Assembly (NCBI GenBank): GCA_022577435.1
Contig: JAKOON010000016.1
Span: 13,984,776 to 14,048,775, forward strand
Source: Embiotoca jacksoni
Lineage: Eukaryota; Chordata; Actinopteri; Embiotocidae
Direction of reading: 5' to 3'
DNA length: 64,000 nucleotides
Both the position numbers and the translations under genes were made by a program. Of this stretch, positions 37,101 through 48,200 are shown in pieces. Under the pieces are notes generated by a model that had not been told where the DNA came from, ran no database searches, and saw only the letters and a program-made list of their open reading frames with translations. How positions within the stretch are numbered: position 1 is the first letter of the stretch; every line of letters begins with the position of its first letter.

Positions 37101-39730
37101 GAGTCAATTGAGCGGGAGGCTTTTTTGAAGCCAACCCTTAGAGGTACTCGGTGGTATTGCAGTTTAAATCTCTTCTGCACTGGCCTCATTTTTCAGACCT
37201 GGAAGCCACATCCACCTTTATATAGTCTATGGTTGCCACTTGCTTCAAAGAGTGGCAGAGTGTACTTTGTGGGCGTGCTGTGCCTGGAACAGATGACCAT
37301 ATAAGGAAATCCATTCAGAGCCATCTGAGGCCTGAGCTTTTCTCTCAAAGACATTATTTTTGCATGTGTTTATTTACCATCCATCCATCCATCCATTATC
37401 TACACCCGCTTTATCCTGAACAGGGTCACGGGGGGCTGGAGCCTATCCCAGCTCACTATGGGCAAAGGCAGGGTTCACCCTGGACAGGTTGCCAGTCCAT
37501 CACAGGGTGTTTATTTACATCATTTGAAACTTTGGGCACGTTTGATATGACCATTTAACATCGTGACATTACATTTGAGAGAAAATACAGAGAAATATGA
37601 TAAGTCCTCTTTAGCAATAAATGAAATGACAATGTGTAACGTAAAAAGGAGTTGATTGTAGTAAAGAACTACACAACTATCACCTGACCGTTCAGTTCTC
37701 CTCAGTGTTACTGATTGTTTTGGTTTTACAGTCCACAGCTTTGCTGTGTTGCTTCTCTCTCCTAGCGGCCGTAGCGTTGTTTCACTGAAAACGCATTAAT
37801 TTGTATCCTTGATGTGTAAACAGCCAAATGTTTGTTGCCATGACAACATAATAAGGGTGAGGAAATGTCATTGGTGTTGGTGGGTTTTTTTTTTTACAGC
37901 TTGTCATGCTGCCCTCAAGTGTTAAAAAAATAATAATCACTTTTGCAGGTATAAGAGACGTAGGACAAGATGCTCATGTTGTGTTTTGTGATGCTATTTA
38001 TTTATACAAAACAGTTGAAAAGTATTTCAGGGCATGTTTAAAGGATTATTGCAGGTAGATTGCCTGAATGTTGGCGAGGGAGGACAGTACGATTGAGCAT
38101 GACACGCACCTTTTGTGTACTTTTGGTCTGCTGCTGTTTTTCATTTGTTTGGAAAACGGCCATTTGTTGCAATGAGGAGAAATAATGCTACATCATGAAA
38201 AACATTTTCAACAATATGTCACCAACTTTGAGTGCAATTACTTTGGGCAGAGTTTGGTGTAAAAGAACCAGACTGACCTGCAAAGAACCTCCACCTCAAC
38301 CCTATCCAATATTTTTGGCATAAATTGGATCACAAACTGTGAGCCAAGCCTTGCTTTTTAAACACCCATAGTTTTAGAATAAACTATTTATAATTTTTTT
38401 TAAAAAGGCAGGATGTCCGTGTGTCCATATACTCTTGGTCTTGTAGTGTATTTCATGTTGTAATCTGATCACAGAATGCGTTGGTATTTAGGTTACCCTT
38501 CTCACAAGACACTGCATCAAGTAGTCCTTTTGAAATGTAGTTAGCTGAATATAATAAAACCATATAGGAAGCCTTTATGAATATTTTATTATTGGAGACA
38601 TAATGTATCTTCATTCAAGTCTTCATAGCCTTTTAATTTAATTTTGGGAACAAACTGCTGGATAGAAGTAGCAGGTAGAGAGTCTATTGAGCAGACCTAC
38701 TACACCCCACCACATACCTAAATAATAGAAAATGACTGAAAGTAAGAAAACAGAAGTGAGTATAAAATAAACTGAATTTTCTTGGTTGATGATTAGAGTC
38801 ATCTACAAGTAAATCCCAAATCAGATATTTCACACTTCAGAAGCTACATCTTTTTTTAAAGAACTAATCCTCTGCAATGACAAAAATAATGTACCTATAT
38901 ATTGCGCAACTTTCACTGCGTGTGGTAGAAAAGTAAAAAAAACAAAAACAATTAGTTCATGCTCCTGGAGTGATAAACACGGAGGGTTCACATTGATGGG
39001 TTTTGTAGTTGAAGCACGGCTGTCCTTCATGGCTGCAGTCCACCTCCTGTTGTAGCCTCTGGGTTTACTCTGGTGTCTCCACTGGATTGCGTATTTTCAT
39101 ACCTTTCTTCAACACTGCATCGATGCTATCAAATCTCCCTTCGACTCCTGCAGCTGACACCCGCTAATGGTTTGCAGCTAATCCGTTGTTTGTTGCTGTT
39201 GTCTCATTATGATGGGATTGTGTGTGTTTGAGGCTCCCCGTAGATCTCGAACAATAACTCCGTCATTCCTGGTTTTTTTGTGCACACACACCTTTTTCTT
39301 TTTTTTTTTACTGACTGGCAGGAAATATGAAAAGATACTTCTTCAGTCTGAAATGAATGTGTAAAAAGTGTGTTCCCAGAGCTGCAGAGGAGGACAATGT
39401 AGGTGACTTGTCATCTCCACATGATGGCAGGTTTAAGTGGAAGTTAGATTAAATGATATCACACCAGAGGCATTTTGATAAGATTTCAGTACTCCTGCGC
39501 TTTTTCTTTCTCTTCCTTTCTCATATTCTTGATTTGTTGACCCTGTCTGTGCCCCAGCCCACATATCCACCCCCTCTCTATCTAACTTCCTGTGTCTCTC
39601 TTTCTCTTCCTGTTTCTCTGTCAGGGAGCTGAAGCACAGAGCGACGCAGCAGCCGAATGAGCCCAAGTTCCAGATACACGACTACATCGAGTCTCAGAAG
39701 CACAAGTCTGGCTGCTGCAGCTTCATGTAG
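21444..39730 (+). CDS. rab37: RAB37 small GTPase, long isoform (exons 1a+2a, 246 aa)
   Basis: Exons: 21444-21605 (1a), 26185-26295 (2a), then shared 32765-32806, 34324-34390, 34544-34596, 34997-35062, 35875-35931, 36009-36085, 39625-39730. All frames join. Exon 1a encodes a 54-residue acidic, Ser-rich N-terminus ending DLMHK. Exon 2a encodes the P-loop GDSGVGKT and a switch I region reading STVGIGFT. The shared part holds WDTAGQERF (G3, switch II), LLGNKSD (G4), ETSAK (G5) and ends CCSFM, a double-Cys signal for geranylgeranylation. The shared body and end match human RAB37 more closely than RAB26. I recall a human RAB37 isoform with a near-identical alternative TILVGDSGVGKT exon, which supports this model. 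RAB37 acts on secretory granules and vesicle exocytosis. Met at 21447 is an alternative start one codon later. Confidence 0.9.
22301..22346. repeat. Imperfect (CA)n microsatellite
   Basis: A CA tract interrupted by CCAG and CCC variants, about 46 bp long. Confidence 0.95.
23943..24016. repeat. (TG)n microsatellite
   Basis: A pure TG tract of about 74 bp, preceded by a short GGA triplet run. The long Val-Cys and Thr-His frames across it are artefacts. Confidence 0.97.
24930..25084 (+). mobile_element. Retrotransposon-like 3' tail ending in a (CCTAA)n array
   Basis: A T-rich stretch is followed by TTTCCCCTCGGGGATTAATA and AAGTA, a form I recognise as a common fish interspersed-repeat 3' end that usually runs into a short tandem repeat. 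Here the tandem is nine CCTAA units (25040-25084). No reverse transcriptase frame remains. The family is not assigned. Confidence 0.65.
25224..25266. repeat. (CTC)n/(ATC)n triplet repeat
   Basis: About ten TCC/CTC triplets followed by ATC triplets, in the rab37 intron after exon 1a. Confidence 0.95.
26000..26042. repeat. (CA)n microsatellite upstream of rab37 exon 2a
   Basis: A CA tract with two G interruptions, ending 142 bp before the exon 2a acceptor. Confidence 0.96.
26185..26295 (+). other. rab37: rab37 alternative exon 2a (P-loop and switch I, variant form)
   Basis: 111 nt, phase 0 at both ends, with a gcag acceptor and gtgagt donor. It encodes 37 residues from TILVGDSG to VGIGFT. It aligns without gaps to exon 2b, also 111 nt and phase 0, so the two can replace each other without shifting the frame. 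Confidence 0.92.
26322..26408. repeat. (CA)n microsatellite just downstream of rab37 exon 2a
   Basis: A CA tract of about 87 bp with T and G interruptions. It starts only 27 bp after the exon 2a donor junction, so it lies inside the intronic zone where splicing regulators act. Confidence 0.97.
26409..29059 (+). other. rab37 intron between exon 2a and the exon 1b promoter
   Basis: A non-coding stretch with a C-rich patch at 26440-26460, a poly-G run near 26855-26871, an A-run near 27105 and the AT palindrome at 27122-27153. I see no exon. Confidence 0.55.
27122..27153. repeat. Perfect 32-bp AT-rich palindrome
   Basis: AAAGTGATAT and its exact inverse flank a continuous AT run. It follows a run of A residues. 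It is probably an expanded (AT)n tract inside an older short inverted sequence. Confidence 0.95.
29060..29479 (+). promoter_or_regulatory. CpG-rich probable promoter/5' UTR of the rab37 short isoform
   Basis: CpG density rises sharply here compared with the flanking intron (for example GCCGAGGCGCCGCCGCCGCT at about 29211-29230), and exon 1b follows directly. No TATA box is evident. It contrasts with the TATA-bearing region before exon 1a. Confidence 0.5.
29480..39730 (+). CDS. rab37: RAB37 small GTPase, short isoform (exons 1b+2b, 229 aa)
   Basis: Exons: 29480-29590 (1b), 30561-30671 (2b), then the seven exons shared with the long isoform. Exon 1b encodes a 37-residue basic/Ser-rich start ending YYDIAFK, which resembles FYDVAFK in RAB26. 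Exon 2b encodes the P-loop GDSSVGKT and switch I ATVGIDFR, the canonical RabF1 form. The predicted length is close to human RAB37 (223 aa). Codon 29480 was chosen because the in-frame ATG at 29312 would add 56 residues with no Rab similarity. Having separate first exons implies a separate promoter within the gene. Confidence 0.93.
30561..30671 (+). other. rab37: rab37 alternative exon 2b (P-loop and switch I, canonical form)
   Basis: 111 nt, phase 0 at both ends, with a ctctag acceptor and gtgaga donor. It encodes 37 residues from VMLLGDSS to VGIDFR and joins to exon 3 (NKVVDV). Confidence 0.95.
30672..32764 (+). other. rab37 intron after exon 2b
   Basis: A 2.1-kb intron with a CA microsatellite at 31099-31186 and a C-run near 31290. 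No other exon or RNA gene is supported. Confidence 0.6.
31099..31186. repeat. (CA)n microsatellite with CACAAA interruptions
   Basis: About 88 bp of CA with AAACAC interruptions, about 430 bp after exon 2b. Confidence 0.96.
32807..34323 (+). other. rab37 intron between exons 3 and 4
   Basis: AT-rich intron of 1.5 kb. I see no repeat of note and no extra exon. Confidence 0.55.
35063..35874 (+). other. rab37 intron between exons 6 and 7
   Basis: An 0.8-kb intron. The open frame at 35648-35902 overlaps exon 7 in another frame and is not coding. Nothing else is seen. Confidence 0.55.
36118..37613. mobile_element. Non-autonomous DNA element with short inverted ends and internal insertions
   Basis: The left end (36119-36135, TAAAGAGGACCTATTAT) and the right end (37597-37613) are inverted copies matching at 15 of 17 positions. 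The 1.5-kb interior holds fish-repeat-like sequence at about 36590-37230 and a short ATCC-tailed fragment at 37378-37508, so it looks like a nested composite. There is no transposase frame. It lies in the last rab37 intron. No clear target duplication is seen. Confidence 0.65.
37378..37508 (+). mobile_element. Short interspersed fragment with (ATCC)n head, LINE 3'-tail type
   Basis: Five ATCC/CATC units are followed by CCCGCTTTATCCTGAACAGG and GGGGGCTGGAGCCTATCCCA, a pattern I recognise as a very common fish repeat fragment, read here from its tandem tail inward. Family not assigned. Confidence 0.75.
37614..39624 (+). other. Distal part of the last rab37 intron
   Basis: AT-rich intron without a recognisable gene. 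The last 150 bp before exon 9 are strongly pyrimidine-rich, as expected of an acceptor region. Confidence 0.55.
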
Positions 39731-40333
39731 CTGACGCTGATCGCCAGGCAGAGAGAGACACACACACAGATACAGAAAGAAGGAAGGGAGGGAGGGAACG
39801 AGGTAAAAATGTCTGCTGTCTCTTACGAAAGCCAATCCCAGCACCGAACCCTGAGAAGCGGATGTCCTCGTCTCCTCCACTGAGCTTTCGGCTGAATGAG
39901 ACGGATCCTGGATTGGCTGCCATCCCTTTTCTGAAATGTGAATTTTAAATCTTTTATGTCATGCGTAGAAAATGTATGTGGTCTTTGTGGTGACAGTTAT
40001 ATCAAAGTACAAGTCAGGAGTTACAATCTGAAATGCTATATCCATCTGCAGGGACAAACAGACAAACCAGATCCATCACTCTACTCTCCAAAAACAGCAG
40101 TTTTATATTAAACCATCGATACGACTGTTGATATGGATATAGCGTTTTGCCATGCAGCTCTTAGTTCGTTTCATCCCTGTTTGACCACGCTGTGAACTGA
40201 ATCCCTTTTGGCCTTACAGTCTTCATCTTTATTCTTTGAGAATTAAGTGTGTTTGAGAAGTGGACTTCAGTCTCTTAGTCAGATTGTAGCTAAAATGATC
40301 CCGTCTGTTCACATCTGTACTGCTGTTAGATAG

Positions 40334-40339
40334 AATAAA
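40334..40339 (+). terminator. Candidate rab37 polyadenylation signal
   Basis: AATAAA 604 bp after the rab37 stop, followed by a GT-rich stretch (40366-40382), the usual arrangement for cleavage and polyadenylation. Confidence 0.6.
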
Positions 40340-42496
40340 GCCGATGTTTGGAGGGCGCTCGCCCAGTGTGTGTCTGTCTGTACGTTTACTTAAGGGCCAG
40401 TGAAACTTCATCCAAAGTACTGTACATGCTACACACACAGATTATTTTTTTACTGTTTTCATGTCTATGTTCAGAGATTTCTCAGCATGCAGTTTTACCT
40501 TTTTAGCATTCCCACACAGATTCACACAAGCACAAGCAGCACTCCCAAACCCTGTCCTCCAAAGATGGCTGTCGTTGTCTGGGCTGTACCGAAGCTGTAT
40601 CTGTTCACGCACTCTTTGTACAATATTCATTATGAATGTTTGCTTGTCAAACTTTGCTCGATGTCACGTTTGTCCCTTCACAGTGATCACAAAGTGCCAT
40701 GAAAAAGTGCTTTGTTATCATTACTATATATATATATATATATATATATACAAAATATACTTTTTATTTATATATAAAAGTATATTTTGTAATGTATGTG
40801 GTGTTGTTTTATTGAAGTCTGTCTTGTCTGTGTTTCTGTGTGTGTGTGTTGGCTTTTTAGAGGAGAGGGGTGGGAGTCACTGACGGCTGATTGGATGTGC
40901 TGAGCTTGGTGAGCCACTGTGTGGCAGCAGCTCCCCTGTTTATTCTCCAGTACTGTATGTACCACGAGAAAAAGTAAAGTAGGCTGTTATTTAAATTAGA
41001 CAGGTAACAGTATCAATATGCTCATACTGTATTTTACAGCCTATTTTATTCCATTATATATGCACATGATAGAGACATGATGCTCCACGTCCCTGTCATG
41101 ATGTTTCTGTTATTAGTGAGGTTGGACTAAGTCCCTGAAAAAGGCCACAACACGAAGCATATTCATGATTCACAGTATGCTGGGCTGTATACCTGAACAC
41201 AGCTCGGCTCCTCTCCCACTCACATCCATCTCTCCAGCGTGAGTCACACTGCAGATACACACTAAGGTGCATTTTCTGACTTTTACTATGAATTCAGCAA
41301 TTTGGATGACTTTCCGTAACGAACACAGCTCTCTGCTGTGTGTGTTCAATTTGTGAAATCTGGAAACTGCTGAGACGGCAAATCCTGCCTGAGGTTGGAG
41401 TCGAGCAGCATCCTGTCAGAATCTGTTTTCACAGTGAAGTCTCTCTTATCTGTAAACGGCCGCAGGGACTCCGGGATGACAGGCTGCAGAGATGGTTTGA
41501 ATCTGATGCTGATTATTGCTGATAAACAAGCAGATAGACTGAAGTGAAGATCTACATGTCAAGACAGGGCCAATGTGTTTATATTGATCATTTTAGTTTC
41601 ATGTGACATGTGAGAAAGGCATACTTGTTTACTGGAGTTCATGTAATTAGGGCAAAACATCACTAAAACTCTTATATTAAATGTTTTACTCTACATTGCA
41701 TGCAAGACATCGATAAATTACGTTGTTTTTTTTTATTGCAGATTATAGGCTGCATCATTAGGAAAACTGATAATAGTAATAATAATAGTAATATTATCAC
41801 TGATAATCAAGTGATTTTAATTATATTTAAATAAGAAAAATCTACCAGAAATCTGTAAGAAGTATTATGAAAATTAAAACTGAATACATTTTTTTAAAAG
41901 GTATTTTATGTAGAGAAGTTTTTTAACAACATGGTTTCAACATGTCCACAGTTGCTGAGTGCAGCTTTGAGGGTTGGGCAGCACTCCTTTTTCTTCTCCT
42001 CCTAGTTATCCCGTGTTTTCCTGGACAGCCTCTTTGTATCTATGGATCCATTCGCACTGCTTTGCATGAAGCAGCCAGCTGGGCTGTTCCGTGAACGCAC
42101 CTCCCTCTTCCTGAGTGGCTTTTCCACTTTTGTGGCAGGACTCTGAGAGGGAGCGACCGCTCAGAGAGTTCAACCAGCTTCAGTTCAGACATCCCGGGTC
42201 AGGACCCCCACGGCACACAGGAGCCCCTCTCAGGATTACATTAACTGTGAAGAGAAAATCACACACTGACTTGTTTGTGGAAGTGGGACCAACACCAGCA
42301 CGGTTTCCCACGGACTAATCTCCCTAACAGGGCGGGAGTTGGGTGTTTTTTTTTTTTTTTTTTTGGAAAGGGTACCACTCACTCTCACTCTCACACACAC
42401 CTCCTCGGCTGCATCCTGAGGAGGATTTCTGGACATTTCAACTGTGAACGAGCAACAGGTTGACCAGCAGCAGTGTGAAGGCGACTGAAGCCGACC
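40340..42496. other. Intergenic region between rab37 and nherf1
   Basis: About 2.2 kb with the AT hairpin, an AT-rich patch at 41640-41920 and the presumed nherf1 promoter/5' UTR from about 42000 onward. A T-run (42346-42364) and CT/CA-rich DNA lie just before the nherf1 start. No TATA box is evident. Confidence 0.5.
40724..40791. repeat. (TA)n tract and perfect 16-bp-stem hairpin
   Basis: A TA run (about 40724-40750) leads into TACAAAATATACTTTT (40749-40764), which is repeated exactly in inverse at 40776-40791 around an 11-nt loop. It lies downstream of rab37. Confidence 0.9.
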
Positions 42497-45241
42497 ATGC
42501 CGAGTAAAAGCCAGTATCTGCGTCCCCGGCTGTGCACGCTGGAGAAGGGGGACAACGGCTACGGCTTCCACCTCCATGGGGAGAAAGGTAAGACGGGGCA
42601 GTTCATCCGGTTAGTGGAGCCCGACAGCCCGGCGGAGACCTCCGGGCTCCGCGCCGGAGACCGCCTGGTGTTCGTGAGCGGGGAGGACGTGGAGAACGAG
42701 AGCCACCAGCAGGTCGTGTCCCGGATACGAGCCACCGCGGGCCGGCTGGAGCTCATCGTGGTGGACCCGGACACGGAGCAGCTGCTGAAGAAACACAACC
42801 TGAAGTGTCTTAAGGGTTACGTCACCGACGGCGTCCCGTTACCGTTCGACGAAGAGGAAGAGGAGGTGGAGGAGGAAGAGGAGGTGGTGCAGAAGAACGG
42901 GGAGGTGGACGGGAAGGAGAGCGGGGATGAGCTGCACGCCAAGCGGGAAGAGGTGGAGGAGGAGGAGGAGGTGGAGCAGGACAGGACACCGAGGGAATCC
43001 ACGCCGGTGCCCGAGAGTAACGGAGGAGTCCACGAGCACGTCGAGAAGAAGCTGAGCATCAACTCTGAGAAGGTGAGTGAGGCGAAAAGTTTGTGCATGA
43101 TGTCACCTCCACCAACACGCTCTGAAATGCAAGTGCACTCATGCTGATAATGACCTCAACTCTGTCAGTCAGCTGCAAACATCCTTGCTGTGGGCAGATC
43201 AGCTGGCAGGACATTTACTGTGAGTGAGGACACAAACCTGGTCCAGCTTTGGCATCAGCAAACCAGGACCCCAAAATGGAACAGGACCCCTGTTGCTCAA
43301 CTTTCTCTTCTCCAATCTCTCTTTTCTTTCTGCCACTAAGTCTCAAAGTGCAATCACTTTAAAATAGGAAGCCATTCTGTCTTGTTATTACAGTGACACT
43401 CTGCGGTTGAGCATGAAGTCAGCAACAAGGACACACCACACCAAAGCAAACACAAAAGACACAGCAGAAAACAGTGTACCGTAGAAAACAAGCAGAACAA
43501 ATAACTTACATCGCTCGAGCCTCCGCAACAAACAACAGGAAATAGTTTGGTGCCTCTCTATAAATCACCACGAAATGATTTTTTTTTCACCCTTTGATCT
43601 TTGTCTGTAAAACATTATGGGCACATTCTCACTGCAGCAGCTTGTTGATGAGTCTACCCTTGTTTTCTCCTGCCACGCTGTCCCTGTGACTGTGTGACTG
43701 TGTGTGCGTGTGTGTGAGTGTGAGTGTGAGTGTGTGTGAGTGTGTGTGTGTGTGTCTGTGAACTCAGGACCTTTTATACATATATTTTGTTTAAAGAACT
43801 TGAGCAGGAGAGGGATCCTGGAGTCTGGAACAGCGGTGTCCCTCTCTGCAGCATCCTGAATGTTTACCCCGAGGCTATTTGTGTCTGCGTCGGACGCTCA
43901 CTCTCAGTACATTACTGTCGGTGGGAAGAGAGGCCGCGATGTGCACAGCCAGCAGCTATCATAAAGAGGCAGAGATCAGAGATCAAAGAACCTGCTGCTG
44001 AGGGTTTTTTTCATTTCACTTACGACTGGTTGAACCACAAACCATGATGTCACAGTGTCGCAGCTAGGTGGACACTAGTAATGATTTCCTGAAGCTGACA
44101 GGAGGTCAACGAGATCAAAATAGTGGTGATACTTCAGGGTAAAGTTAAAGTTATAAATGACGATGATTTGGAAGACACTTTGAACTGTTGGAGGACTCGA
44201 GATCTCGTCTGGGTTTCTGTTTACTTTAATGTCGTGAAATAAGGGAGCTTGTGGTCCTTTCTTGTTGTTAAAAGATGCAACCGACTATTTCATTTTGATT
44301 AGACAATGTGAACACTCTTGACAAGTTCAGATAATCCAAGAAGACCTCTTCAGTGCTGTTGTTCAGGAAGTTGTACAAAACTCATTCCACATAAAGCACA
44401 GAAACTCCTCGCATTTGAGAGGCTGGAAACGTCCGATCTGCGGCGATAAGTCGATTCATTGCTTAAGTTGATCACAGCTGTTAAAAGAAACGCACAACTG
44501 GAATGTTACGTTGACATTTATCTTTCGTTGCCACTTGCTGCTTCCTTACATCCTTCTTTTCTCATAATAATGTCAGCTTTCACAGACCCAGAACACGCAG
44601 GGCTTTTTGGTTATCATGTTTCTGGTATTGAAGAGATTTTTCTTTTTCTTTGCTCTCCTCACATTAAAATATCATTGGCCACATTAAAACATCATTGGCC
44701 CCCGCTTGCGCGCAGCACTCGAGGACTGCTGGGTTATGTTGTTTGTCCAAAGGCATATACAGCGATTGTTCCTGTGTTTACTCTCAATAGTCTCCACAGA
44801 TGGCCTAATGGAGCTGCAGCAGTACAATCCACAGTGGCATGCAACCCAGAGAGAATTGGCATCGCGACAAACAATCCCAACAAACTTCATTTTCAGCACT
44901 TGGATTTTGATTGCAGCACTTTCCCAGAGTTTAAAATATGGAGCAGAAATCCAGTAGTACTCTTGCTGAGCAGTGAGCCCAGATCTTCGGGAGTCTCTCG
45001 TCCACGTTACGGCACAAACTCAGATTTCACAGGCTGAGGAACAAACTTAGGAACAGAAGAGACACGAGAGTGTAAATTGGACTCGAGGGATGCTGATCAG
45101 ACTCTGCTGCGTCTCTATGTTGCAGTCGGAGGCACCATGGGGTGTGTTTGGCATTGAATCGACTGTTTCTGGAATTTTCTTCCTACATCCTGTCCGGCAT
45201 TCCTGTGCCCGAGCCCTGTCGCCCAGCCAATGACACACACA

Positions 45242-45277
<36 letters not shown>

Positions 45278-48200
45278 AAACCCTCCCAAAGCTCTAACAC
45301 ACTCACATACAGCCTCCAAAGACACACTCAGTGTTGGTTTAGCAGTCGCACTGACGTCTGCACTCCGCCTGGCTGGCTTCATCTTTCAGGCGACACAAAA
45401 GAGGGTTCGAAGAGCAACGCCCTCCCCGGAAACTTAGGAGCCTCGCTCTCTACGTTCCCATGGTTACACTGATGGCTTGATGCACGTGTGTGTGCGTGCG
45501 TGTGTGTGCAGTACATGTGAAGAGTATACATGCGCGAGGATGAGAGGTAGGCGAAAGTGAGACAGTGCAGGGGAGGTGTGAAAAATGGATGATCAGTGAT
45601 GAAGGTCAAATCATTCAGCGCGCTGCGGGAAAAGAAGAAGAGCCGCTGTCGTCAGAGTGGAACAAAACACACAAAAACACACCAGCGGTTCCAAAGGTCG
45701 CTGTTTTGTTTACCAGGCAGTAAAAATGTTATCCTGCGATCGCGGAGTGCAGTGAAGTGTGCCGAGGGTGATCGCTCCGAGCTCGCACTACGAGCCAAGC
45801 GGGAATTAGTTTGTATTTGTGGCTGTGTTGATGTGTTGGAGGTGCTTGTGTAACACCTGATCCAAATTGGAGCTGAAACAAAGAGCCAGTCGACAAATGA
45901 ATAGTCATCTGTTGTGTTTTGAAATTTGATTAATCTTCTGAGTCATTTTATTCAAGCAACAATCTTGAATCGTTGCAAACTGAACATTTTTGGTTTTTGG
46001 GCATTTGAAACTGTGATGGTTTTTTGATTTATTTTTAAATCATTAGTCAGCAAAGTACAAGATCCCACCATGTGAAACTGTGTTATAAAATGTACGTTCG
46101 GGAGCTGTGTTTACCCAGATTGCTCCTGTTTTTCTTTAGACGAGTTGATTCAGATTGCAGTACGAGAGTGCGAGACGTTTTTTGGGGAATCTTCCTTCAT
46201 GACGGCTGGCTGCTTACATAAGTCTGTCTTTTAACACTAATTACAGGAGAGGAGGAGCGCCCGTGTCGGACGAAATTGCCATCTAGATGAGATCTCGTAC
46301 GTAGGAAAGTGTTTTGTGAGAGCGCGTGTGTGTGTAATCTCTCCGCCAGACTGATTCTGCCGAAAGATGTAAACCGCACAGACTGCAGAGGCCTGAAATG
46401 AGCCCAGAGGGAGACTTCATGTCGACTTGTTTGTCACTTCTCTCCTCTAATCTGCACGTTCAAATAAAACCTGCTTATTAAAGATCTTGAAAACCTTCCA
46501 TTGTGTTCCCCACACGTTTTTCTCCGTCTTTACATAGAAAGCGCGGTCCTCTAACAGAGAGCTGCGTGGGAGGATTTGGTCTATATTTGTATACTCTCCA
46601 CTTGCATGGCCTTCAGCGCTCGGACTGACAACGGTCCTTTAAATTGTTGTTTTCTGGAGTCTACTTGGTGTTTGTCTTCGCCTGAAGTTAAACACGTGTT
46701 TTCACAGTTTCCCACATTGGCAGAGCTGAGTGGAAATTATTCAGCTAAAGTTTTTATTATCTGTCTCTAATGGAAAAAAAAATCAATTCATGGGACATTC
46801 CTGTCTGTGTACTGTCATCTTGTTTGAAGGGGTTATTTTACTTCTTTGAGCATTTATCTTTTATCAGATCCACGTCTGATGTGATGCAATCAGGACTAGC
46901 TGGCGGGTCAAGTTTTCTGTTAACCATGCGTTAGAGGCACAAATGGCCACACCTAGAGTAACTATTCCAGCCAGGATGGTTCGGGGTGTGTTTCTGGCGA
47001 ACTGCTGCTGTCTCGGGGAGTCTCGGCCTGCGCTCAGACCTCAGGACGTTTGTGCTGACTTCCCGTCATTGTTGTTGGTGGAAGATTCTCCCACTTCGTC
47101 ATCTTGATCCTCTTCTCGAAGCCAGCAGCTCGTAGCAGGGCAGTAAAGTGTGGCTCTAATGCTGAGGGAACAATGTCAGTATCGCTTTGCAATGAAACCA
47201 GCATATGTAGCATGTAGCCGGACGTAACAGATACATAGTTAAATAGCGTGTCGTTACAGCTACAGACACTCAGTTCTGGATAAAAAAAAAAAAAAGTATT
47301 TCCAGCTGATAGTTTGCTGTGTTTGTCAGTCGATTTATCATTGAAGCAGCTGTGACAAAGCCAGCTATTGTTCAAGCTGTGTTTGGTTAATGAAGTGCGT
47401 TTCATTGTGTTCGTCTGACAGGATCAGATGAACTTCATGATTCATTCTGACCGGCTGCATGCTGTCGCTTGACGTTTTTTGATACGCTTGGCAGAGCGTT
47501 GCGTTTCTATTTGTACTGGGTGTGTGTACATGCATGGGAGTCATCCTACCTTGCTGTTTGAGGATTGTCTGGTTTCAGAGACAGAGCAGGTGTCATGACC
47601 TTCATTGTGTTGCATCTCAGAGATCTGTGCATTTAAATGTGGAACATGTGTCTTACGTGTGTTTGTTTAAGAGAAACAAGTGCTGTCTCAACACATCATT
47701 ATTAATGTGGACATGAGAAAAAGGTTCATTATTCACTGTATTCATTTGTAGCAGTTAAATAAAGTAAATGCACTCAATAAATGTGTGTAATGCAACTGTA
47801 GTGGACCCATTATGATCAGGAACAGGTAACATTTCATCATTTTAAACTGGTTCAAAACACGACTTGTCTTCACGTGTTAAAGGTCCCATGTAAATTCAGA
47901 TTTCTGTTTCTTTTTTTAATTATAAATCAGACCTAAGTGCTATAAAAACACATTAAAAGTGCAGAATCGCTTAATCCAGAGAGAAATGCACACAGCCTGT
48001 TTTTAGAAACTGAGCCGTTTGGACTTCTGTTAGTTTGTGATGTCACAAACTAATGCGCATGTCAGTCCTCAGCACAGCCTGCTGTCCTATCTTTTATCTG
48101 GAAGAAAGCACGGCGTGATCAGTCTGTCGCAAAGCTACAAGACTGAAGAAAACCTGTGGTTAGCCCGTGCAGACGTCAGGAAAGAATCAGCCAATCAGAA

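Noticed and set aside
40749..40791. microRNA precursor
   Set aside because: The stem is only 16 bp and almost pure A/T, too short and weak for a typical pre-miRNA.
44459..45037. 192-codon plus-strand frame in nherf1 intron 1
   Set aside because: No family is recognisable, composition looks like translated intron, and there is no promoter or polyadenylation context. The length is plausible by chance in 17 kb.
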